NCBI RefSeq assembly: GCF_023806625.1
Contig: NZ_JAMTDX010000001.1
Span: 1 to 53,316, forward strand
Length of the DNA stretch: 53,316 bases
Reading direction: 5' to 3'
Origin: Accumulibacter sp.
GTDB lineage: Bacteria > Pseudomonadota > Gammaproteobacteria > Burkholderiales > Rhodocyclaceae
Below the pieces are notes generated by a model. It did not search any database and was not told the origin of the DNA. It worked only from the letters and a program-made list of their open reading frames with translations. Positions 47,089 to 53,316 of this stretch are shown piece by piece. How positions within the stretch are numbered: the first letter of the stretch is position 1; every line of letters starts with the position of its first letter. Position numbers and translations under genes: made by a program.

Positions 47089-48080
47089 TTTCCCTTGCCG
47101 AAGCCGTCCGCCGCCATACTCGCGACGGCCAGCAGTACGCCAGCGGTGCGGCTTTGCCGGTGGGCTCGGACGCCGTCGTTTTCGGTCGGGAACTGCTGCG
47201 CCAGGGGCGCCGGGATCTGCACGCCATCTTCCACTGCAGCACTCAGCAACTCAATCTGCTTGCGGCGGCCGGCGCCGTAGCGAGGGTCGAATGCGGCTTC
47301 AGCGGACTGGAGGTCTTCGGCTTCGCCAACGGCCTGCGTCGGGCGGTGGAGGAAGGCCGGACGGTCCTCGAAGACTATTCCAACCTCTCCATGGCGCTGC
47401 GCCTCCTCGGTGGCGCCATGAACTGGCCCTTCGTGCCGGCGACGGTCAACATTGGTTCCGACCTCCAGTACCGCAGCGCCTTCGCACCGGACGAGCATCC
47501 GGCCCGGCACAAGATTCCGGCGGTCGCCGATCCCTTCTCGGGCCGCGAGATTGGCGCCTTGAGTCCCCTGCGGCCAGCATTGGCGGGCATCCACGTGAGC
47601 TTGGCGGATCCCCTGGGGAATGCAATCATGCTGGGCACGGAATGGAGCCGCTTCGAGCTCTCACGTGCCGCCCAGAAGGTCATCCTGGTGGCCGACGCCA
47701 TCGTGGATACGGCGTGCATGCGCCAGTTTCCCAACCTGGTCCGCATCCCGGACGTGGTCGTGGAGGCAGTCGTCTGGTGGCCCTTCGGCGCCTGGCCCCA
47801 GGCTTCGCCAGGCTTGTACGACGCGGATGAAGAGCACATGAAGAGTATGAACCAGGCCCTCGCAACAGAGGAGGGCACGGCAGCTTACCTCAAGCGATTC
47901 GTCGAGGGGTACTCGGACGTGCCGAGCTATCTGGATCTCATCGGACGTGACAGGGTCAGACAGCTCGCTCAGACCAGCACTGCCTTCCTGATCGATCCCT
48001 TTCGTCGATGGCTGCAAACGCCAGCCGAGATCACCGCCCTCAGCGCAAGTTGCAGCCCGGCCGGCGAGGTCTACCGATGA
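47070..48080 (+). CDS. CoA-transferase subunit A (GctA-like)
   Basis: 336 residues, family I CoA-transferase alpha chain. Recognisable blocks include ISLAEAVRRHTRDGQQYASG at the N terminus, VECGFSGLEVFGFANGLRRAVEEG and the C-terminal acceptor/donor region NLVRIPDVVVEAVVWWPFGAWPQ. It overlaps the upstream thioredoxin gene and the downstream subunit B gene (ATGA). Together they would move CoA between carboxylic acids; substrate unknown. Confidence 0.85.
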   Translation: MSYSKLISLAEAVRRHTRDGQQYASGAALPVGSDAVVFGRELLRQGRRDLHAIFHCSTQQLNLLAAAGAVARVECGFSGLEVFGFANGLRRAVEEGRTVLEDYSNLSMALRLLGGAMNWPFVPATVNIGSDLQYRSAFAPDEHPARHKIPAVADPFSGREIGALSPLRPALAGIHVSLADPLGNAIMLGTEWSRFELSRAAQKVILVADAIVDTACMRQFPNLVRIPDVVVEAVVWWPFGAWPQASPGLYDADEEHMKSMNQALATEEGTAAYLKRFVEGYSDVPSYLDLIGRDRVRQLAQTSTAFLIDPFRRWLQTPAEITALSASCSPAGEVYR

Positions 48081-48865
48081 TCGCGGAGTACACGCGGCAG
48101 GAGATGATGGCCATCGCCACCGGGCGGGAGATACGGGACGGCGAACTGGCCATCTTTGGCGTCGGGCTTTCCATGCTGGCCGGTTTCTTCGCCCAGGCCC
48201 ATCATGCCCCGCGGGTGCGGGCGATGACCGAGGGCGGCATCTACGGTGCCACTCCCTTGGGCGGGCTGCCCTGGGGGATCGAATGCAACCGCATCTCGTC
48301 CAACGCCACCAGTTTCACCAGTGCCCTGGATGCCCTGGGCTGCCTGGTGGCCTCGGGCCGTTGCGACGTGGGCATCATCGGCGCAGCCCAGGTCGACAGA
48401 TTCGGCAACGTGAACACGACCGGCATCTGGGTTGGCGGGATCGGCGACGCTTACCGGCCGCCGAACACCCGCCTCACCGGAGCAGGTGGTGCCAATGACA
48501 TCGCTTGCGGGGCGAAGCGCTTCCTCATCATGGTCGGCCACGAGCCCAAGCGCTTCGTCGAGAAGGTGAGCTACATCAGTTCGCCGGGCTATCTGGACGG
48601 CGACGATGCCCGTCAGCGCCACGGCTTCGTCGGTGGCGGACCTTCCGCGATCATCACGACCCTGGGAATCCTCCGTCCCCATCCGGAAACGAAGGAATTC
48701 CACCTGGACGGCTGGTTCGGTTTCTCCAGCCCGGATCAGATCCGCCACGCCACGGCCTGGGACCTGAAGGTCTTGCCCGGTGCGCGTCCGGTCCCCGAAC
48801 CCAGCAAGGCGGAACTCGCGGCCCTGCGAAAGGTGGATGTAACCGGTGCGCTGCGCAAGGGATAG
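48077..48865 (+). CDS. CoA-transferase subunit B (GctB-like)
   Basis: 262 residues from the ATG overlapping the subunit A stop. The segment MTEGGIYGATP places Glu52 where the catalytic glutamate of family I beta subunits (GctB Glu54) lies, so true CoA-transferase activity is likely. Other blocks are GIIGAAQVDRFGNVNTTGIW and GAGGANDIACGAKRFLIMVGH. The gene ends 37 bases before the DsrE-like gene. An IpdB-like hydrolase is the alternative. Confidence 0.85.
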   Translation: MIAEYTRQEMMAIATGREIRDGELAIFGVGLSMLAGFFAQAHHAPRVRAMTEGGIYGATPLGGLPWGIECNRISSNATSFTSALDALGCLVASGRCDVGIIGAAQVDRFGNVNTTGIWVGGIGDAYRPPNTRLTGAGGANDIACGAKRFLIMVGHEPKRFVEKVSYISSPGYLDGDDARQRHGFVGGGPSAIITTLGILRPHPETKEFHLDGWFGFSSPDQIRHATAWDLKVLPGARPVPEPSKAELAALRKVDVTGALRKG

Positions 48866-48902
48866 GCCGTCGTTTGCAGAGCCCCGAGAGGAAGTTCCCG
48901 CG

Positions 48903-49342
48903 ATGACGGCTCGTGCCAGGTTCGTCAGTGCCGCCCTCTGCGTATTCCTGGCCGCGCTGGGCCCTGGCCACGCGCAGGACGAGGGCGTCGGGCAGAAGGT
49001 CGTCGATCAGGTCGACGCGGCCGAGCGCGTGCCCTTCGCACCAGGGAGCATCGAGAACCCCGTCCATGGGGGGTGGGACGCCCGGACTACCTGGACATCG
49101 TTCTGGTGGCCCACGGGCAAGCCTTGGAGGCCTTCGACACGAAGCACGCGCCTGCCGCCTCGTTCGAAGGTGTCTGCGTTCTGCGTCGTCATGCGGTCGA
49201 TTGCGCTGCCTGCGGCAACACCCTGCGCAAGAGCAGGACGGACATCACGGATCTGGTCGACGGCTTCGTTCGCGTCGCCCAGGGCAGGGTTGTACGCTTC
49301 GCAGAGCTGCAGCAAGAGGGATACATCCGTATCCGGCCCTGA
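48903..49342 (+). pseudogene. Periplasmic DsrE-like sulfur-transfer protein, frameshifted
   Basis: The frame from ATG 48903 gives a signal peptide (cleaved near HAQ-D) and the start of a DsrE fold (KVVDQVDAAERVPFAPGSIE). At the G6 run 49068-49073 the frame is lost. The continuing frame reads YLDIVLVAHGQALEAF, CAACGNTLRKS and the family ending ELQQEGYIRIRP. Adding one G restores a single protein of about 146 residues with a candidate active cysteine in CGNTL. Real frameshift, phase variation or assembly error are all possible. DsrE-type proteins carry sulfur. Confidence 0.75.
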
Positions 49343-49366
49343 TCCGCCGAAGAGAGGAAGTGTGCC

Positions 49367-50716
49367 ATGACCTGCATCAGCTGCCCCCGCCCCAGCAGCG
49401 ACCGCTATTGGGATGAAAGGCTCGAGACCCAGTCACGCACCGACTGGCAGGCGCTGCAGCTGCGGCTGCTGAGGGAGCACCTGCTCCACGCCTACCTGAA
49501 TTCGCCCTACTACGGGGCCAGTTTCGATCGGGCTGGAGTGCATCCGGACCAACTGCGGAGCCTGGACGACGTTCGTCGTTTCCCGTTCATCAGCAAGCAG
49601 GAACTGCGCGAGAGGCAACTGGCTGTGCCGCCCTTCGGAGACCTGGTGGCCGTGCCGGAGCGGGAGATCGTATACATTTCAGCCTCCAGCGGCTCCACCG
49701 GCGTGCCCACCGCCTCGCCCTTCACCGGCCAGGATTTCGAGGACTGGATCGATTACCAGGCGCGACAGTTCTGGTCCTCGGGCCTGCGCCCTGAGGACCG
49801 CTACGCCCATTCACTCAACTTCTCCCTGTTCGTCGGCGGTCCCTGCGTTCTCGGAGCCCAGAAGCTTGGCGCCCTTTCGATGCACGTGGGCACCGTGCCC
49901 GCAGAGCGCCTTCTCGCCATCCTGAAGCAGTTCCAGGCCACCGTCATCTGGACCACCCCTTCTTATGCCTGGTACCTTGGCGAGACGGCACTCAAGGAAG
50001 GCATCGACCCCAGGCAGGACTTGAACGTGCGGCGCATCCTCGTCGCCGGTGAGCCCGGCGGTTCCATCCCGGAAACCCGGGAACGCATCGAGGGCCTGTG
50101 GGGCGCCAGCGTGTATGACTATTACGGCCTCTCCGACATCTTCGGTGCCTGCGCCGGCATGTGCGAAGTGAAGCACGGTCTGCACTGGGCGGAGGACCAC
50201 ATCCTGGTCGAAGTTCTGGACCCGGATGGCGGTGACCCGGTGCCGGAGGGTGGTCGGGGCGAGCTGGTGCTGACCACCCTCAGGAAGGCGGCCCGCCCGA
50301 TGATCCGCTTTCGCACCGGCGACATCGTCTCCTTCACCTCCGAACCCTGCTCCTGCGGGCGGACCTCGGTTCGCCTGCTCGGCGTACACGGACGGCTGGA
50401 CGACATGCTGATCATCAAGGGTGTGAACCTGTTTCCCAGTGACGTGGAAGCGATCGCCAGGAAGGACCGCGACTTCGGCGGCGAATACCGCCTCGTCGTG
50501 GACAGGGAAGACCACCTGGACCGCCTCACGGTCGAGGTCGAGCGCTCATCGGCCTATCGTGGCTCGATCGAGGAACTGGCCTCCCGCTTCAAGCGCCAGC
50601 TCCAGTCCGTCACGGGTGTCAGTGCCGCGGTCACCATTCTCTCGCCGGAGACACTCCCGCGCGCAACCCACAAGGCCAAGCGGGTCGACGACCGCCGCGG
50701 AGGGGTGTGGGGCTGA
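49367..50716 (+). CDS. Phenylacetate-CoA ligase-like AMP-forming CoA ligase
   Basis: 449 residues of the PaaK branch of the ANL superfamily. The P-loop-like YISASSGSTGVPTASPF (near residue 105), the YYGLSDIFGA motif, the FRTGDIVSF hinge region and the C-terminal GRLDDMLIIKGVNLFPSDVE are present. CSCGRT (cysteine pair) is kept; the N terminus also has CISCPRP. It would activate a carboxylic acid as an acyl-CoA using ATP. GAGAGG precedes the ATG. It is the last gene of the plus-strand cluster and shares context with the CoA-transferase. Substrate unknown. Confidence 0.88.
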   Translation: MTCISCPRPSSDRYWDERLETQSRTDWQALQLRLLREHLLHAYLNSPYYGASFDRAGVHPDQLRSLDDVRRFPFISKQELRERQLAVPPFGDLVAVPEREIVYISASSGSTGVPTASPFTGQDFEDWIDYQARQFWSSGLRPEDRYAHSLNFSLFVGGPCVLGAQKLGALSMHVGTVPAERLLAILKQFQATVIWTTPSYAWYLGETALKEGIDPRQDLNVRRILVAGEPGGSIPETRERIEGLWGASVYDYYGLSDIFGACAGMCEVKHGLHWAEDHILVEVLDPDGGDPVPEGGRGELVLTTLRKAARPMIRFRTGDIVSFTSEPCSCGRTSVRLLGVHGRLDDMLIIKGVNLFPSDVEAIARKDRDFGGEYRLVVDREDHLDRLTVEVERSSAYRGSIEELASRFKRQLQSVTGVSAAVTILSPETLPRATHKAKRVDDRRGGVWG

Positions 50717-50957
50717 GGCGTGCCGGATGAGCGCGCTCGGCGATCGGAAGCGGCACGTAGTGGTGGGAATGGATGCTCAGGAACCGGAAGCCCGGAGACA
50801 ATGCCTCAGCCGGTCACGCCGTTCGTGAAGCCGTGGTCTCGCTTGTCTGGAAGCCCGGTCGCGAGGGCATGAAATCGACGATCGGAGGAGGCCCGTCGAC
50901 GCCAGTGGGGGCCGGATCGATGGATTCGGACAGGCAGCGAGCCGTATCCGGCGGTCG

Positions 50958-51219
50958 ATGCATGTCGGCCGTGTTGCACGGCGGTCAGTCCTTCGAGAAG
51001 CTCCTTCAGTCGATCCATGTGCGGGTGAAGGGTGCCGAAATGCCGGGCGAAACGCTTGTGCTCGCCGAGCGTGACGTGCTGGTTGCGGAAGACCGGAACG
51101 AGGTTGTCGGCTGGTCAGGTGACTTTCGGCCGGTTGCTCGGGCGTCACGTCGTGTCTGAGGTCGGTCCTTGCGCCTCGGCACCGAGGGCGGGGGAAAGCG
51201 GCATGACCCGGATGTGACG
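50958..51219 (-). pseudogene. Decayed TauD/TfdA-type dioxygenase
   Basis: On the minus strand a fragment reads VMPLSPALGAEAQG, the usual start of TauD-type enzymes, then stops. A second fragment in another frame reads LVPVFRNQHVTLGEHKRFARHFGTLHPH and joins directly to LLEGLTAVQHG. The middle of the gene with the Fe-binding HxD motif is missing. It belongs with the ssuA pseudogene next door as remains of a sulfonate-use locus. Confidence 0.55.
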
Positions 51220-51355
51220 ATACTCGGGTCACGGCCGGCTCTTCCAGCGCGCCAAGGCGAGCTTGTCGTCCCAGCCCCTGAAGAGCTGATCAGGCTTCCT
51301 TGTCCGGCAATAACGGACCGCGTGGATCGAACCGCCATCCGACCGGAAACGCGGC

Positions 51356-52118
51356 TCACTTCATTCGGATCGTGGCGTCTCTGACGTCGATTGCACTGGG
51401 GATCTGCTGCAACAGGTGGAAGGGGTTCAGCCCGGCTGTTGCTGCGCCTCGCTCACGGAGGCGCTGATTGGCTTGACGACGTTGCTGTGCTTGCGGACGG
51501 TCTGCTCAACGACGGCCGGTTCGAGGGGCTGACGTGGCGCGATGCGCGCCGCAGCGGCTTTCGGGTCCCGCTTCATCGCTGGCCGGTCTGCTGCAGAACG
51601 TCGAAGAGATCCGTGATTACCTCGGGGCGTTGGCTGGCGAGATTGCGCTTGCCGAGAAAGAACGCGTCGTTGTTCACCATTCCGGTCCGGTCGGCGATGC
51701 CGCGCGCGCCAGTCTCTTGCTGCGCGGCTGCCGTGAAAGGATCCCAGATCACGCAGGCATCGACGCTTCCGCGTTCGAAGGCAGGGCGCGCTTCGGCCGG
51801 TGGAACGAAGACCGGCTGGACGTCGGAATGGCTGAGCCCGTGCTTGCCGATCAGCCTGACCATGAGATCGTGGACGTTGGAACCCCTCTTCAAAGCCACC
51901 TTCTTGTCCTTCGGGTCGGCGACCGCCCCGATTGGCGGGTTGCCGGGGACGATGAGCGCCTGGGCGCGTGGCGCCGGTTCGCCGTGGCCGAGGTGAGCGA
52001 AGTTTGCGCCGGTCGCCTGAGCGAAGATCGGTGGTAACTGTCCGACATGTCTGAAGTCGATCGCGCCGACGTTCAGCCGTTCGAGCAACCGTGGTCCGGC
52101 CAGTCTCGCCAAACGCTC
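51356..52118 (-). pseudogene. ssuA: Decayed aliphatic-sulfonate binding protein (ssuA)
   Basis: One frame (about 51573-52118) reads LLERLNVGAIDFRHVGQLPP, VALKRGSNVHDLMVR and ERGSVDACVIWDPF, clear SsuA core sequence. It then stops and continues in another frame (DPKAAAARIAP, VVEQTVRKHSN) and, after a second frameshift, in LLQQIPSAIDVRDATIRMK. The N-terminal signal peptide and first lobe are gone; unrelated sequence starts near 52118, next to IS fragments. It cannot make a functional binding protein. Confidence 0.8.
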
Positions 52119-52366
52119 ATTGCGCGCGGTGGAGCGGCGCCACCCCGGATGATGAAAGAGAATGCGGGTGGGCGGAAACGGGAGAGGTCGAGCAATGATG
52201 TGGTGGTGACACCCCGATCCCAAACGTGACCCGCTGAACCGACTCGTACCCCGGATTGCCTCTTGTAGAGCGCACGGCAAAAAAGGCCGCAGGGGCAACC
52301 CTGCAGGGTGTTTCGGTCAAGCCCCATGTTCCACCCGCTCGTGACTTTACGGGAAGGGAGTGACGG

Positions 52367-52535
52367 ATGGAACTGGCGACGCTGTGTAAGCGGGTAGTCG
52401 GGTTGGATGTGCATCAGGCGAAGATCACGGCCTGTGCGATTACGGAAGACGAGGCGGGCCAGACCAGCATCAGCCTGGCGAAGTTCGGCGGATTCAAGCG
52501 TGACCGCCAGTCGATGGCGCAGTGGGTGGCGGTCC
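52367..52535 (+). pseudogene. IS110-family transposase N-terminal fragment
   Basis: After GGAAGGGAG an ATG opens a frame reading VVGLDVHQAKITACAI and FGGFKRDRQSMAQWV, the first ~56 residues of an IS110-type DEDD transposase (first Asp at residue 14). At about 52535 it runs into the inverted IS256 fragment and the rest is missing. The same frame stays open to the window edge only as an antisense frame. Confidence 0.75.
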
Positions 52536-53125
52536 ACGCGGCGCCGGCCATCCTGGGTGATGCCGACGGCGACCAGTACCGCGCAATCGAGCAATTGCCC
52601 GGCCTCGCGCACGCGCTCGTAGCGGGCATCGAGGAACAGGTAAGGGGTTTCGTCGAGCGGCCGCTCGCGCCAGGCGGCGAGCCCGGCGTCGAGCTTCTCG
52701 GCGGCACGACTGACCTGGGTCGAGGAGATCGACACCTCCGGCCCGAGGAGCTTGACCAGGATGTCGCACACCTTGCGGGTGGAGACCCCCTGGACGTACA
52801 TCTCGGCCAGGGCGAGGTTGAGCGCCTGTTCGGTGCGCGAGCCTTTCTCCAGGGCAGAGGGATAAAAGCCGCCGCCGCGCACCTGGGGGATATCAAAGGT
52901 CTGTTCTCCCAGGCGGGTCATGACGGTCTTGGGCTTGAAGCCGTTGGCATGGTCAGATCGCTCCGGGGTTCGCTCATAGGGTCTGGCGTTGAGAAAGTGC
53001 GCGCGCTCGATCTTGCTCGCTTCATTGACCAGAATGCGCAGCGCCTCGCCGGCGCCGTCCAGGCCGTTGGCCAGCAAGGCCGCAAACGCTGCGTCCAAGG
53101 GATGATGTTCTACGCGTTGGGCCAT
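52536..53125 (-). pseudogene. IS256-family transposase N-terminal fragment
   Basis: About 197 residues (MAQRVEHHPLDAAFAALL to VAVGITQDGRRRV) match the N-terminal half of IS256/Mutator-type transposases, including RGGGFYPSALEKGSRTEQAL and the first catalytic Asp in PYLFLDARYE (Asp166). Downstream the open frame runs on to 52073 through the IS110 fragment antisense, so the remaining catalytic residues are absent. It is a truncated, inactive copy. Confidence 0.78.
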
Positions 53126-53316
53126 CGTGTCGACTCCTTCGTGGGTGGGTGCGAGAATGCCCCGGAGAAATCGCCTGCGGGTAGAGCCTTCCGGGGTCGC
53201 GCCGCGGTGCTTTGCCGTCCTCCGCTCTTCGGGCGCTACGCGCCCTCATCGCTGCGGCCGGCAAAGCACCGCAAATCCAGCAGGCTACGAATTTACAGAA
53301 GAGATGTTGCACTAAC
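53126..53316. other. Probable IS256 left flank at window edge
   Basis: These 191 bases upstream of the IS256 transposase start hold no gene. The last 25 bases are AT-richer and could be near the element's terminal inverted repeat, but the window ends before this can be tested. Confidence 0.3.

Noticed and set aside
52073-52535. Extension of the IS256 frame to 350 residues
   Set aside because: The added residues are antisense of the IS110 fragment and unrelated sequence, not transposase.
52367-53316. Stop-free plus frame from the IS110 start to the window end
   Set aside because: Beyond about 52535 it is only the antisense of the IS256 fragment; open by composition.

Overview
The window is high-GC, densely coded proteobacterial chromosome, most likely from a betaproteobacterium of the Rhodocyclales / Candidatus Accumulibacter type. 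This rests on gene content only: form I RuBisCO with CbbQ/CbbO, a complete-looking ethylmalonyl-CoA (EMC) pathway block, polyphosphate kinase 2, a PhaJ-like hydratase, a PEP-CTERM-like protein and sulfur-oxidation genes. No rRNA, tRNA or CRISPR array was seen, so the placement is inference.

Layout. 0.2-9 kb (minus strand): PPK2, a three-gene RND efflux operon, a SYLF lipid-binding protein and a PEP-CTERM-like exported protein. 9.1-13.3 kb (plus): a QseBC/PmrAB-type two-component system, a perfect PmrA-type box (CTTAAG-N5-CTTAAG), a DegQ/HtrA protease and a TPR protein. 13.3-20.6 kb (minus): DUF3422 membrane protein, then fba, pyk, gap and tkt. 20.8-26 kb (plus): cbbL-cbbS-cbbQ-cbbO, with cbbO broken by a one-base frameshift and followed by the 3' end of a group II intron. 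26.2-38.9 kb: a carbon-assimilation island. A CaiB/BaiF CoA-transferase resembling mesaconyl-CoA C1-C4 transferase (minus) diverges from an operon encoding a large CitE-type lyase, methylsuccinyl-CoA dehydrogenase, mesaconyl-CoA hydratase, ethylmalonyl-CoA mutase, MeaB and crotonyl-CoA carboxylase/reductase (Ccr). A quinone-oxidoreductase-like protein and a PhaJ-like hydratase follow. The Ccr carries a C-terminal pair of CBS domains, which is the most striking novelty here. 39.3-42.4 kb (minus): soxY-soxZ-fccA-fccB plus a small serine hydrolase. 43.2-50.7 kb (plus): an ABC importer, a periplasmic thioredoxin-like protein, a two-subunit CoA-transferase, a frameshifted periplasmic DsrE-like protein and a PaaK-like CoA ligase. 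This looks like an undescribed sulfur/organosulfur acid pathway. 50.9-53.3 kb: decayed sulfonate genes (tauD-like, ssuA) and fused fragments of IS110 and IS256 transposases.

How the genes work together. RuBisCO and the tkt/gap/fba enzymes fix CO2. Ccr also fixes CO2 while reducing crotonyl-CoA, so acetyl-CoA or PHB-derived carbon can be turned into glyoxylate and propionyl-CoA. PhaJ may feed crotonyl-CoA to or from polyhydroxybutyrate. Sulfide (FccAB), SoxYZ-bound sulfur and perhaps an organosulfur compound could supply electrons.

Limits. All family calls come from reading the sequence and general knowledge of the families; no database search was run. Several long open frames opposite real genes are antisense shadows of the high GC content and are left out.
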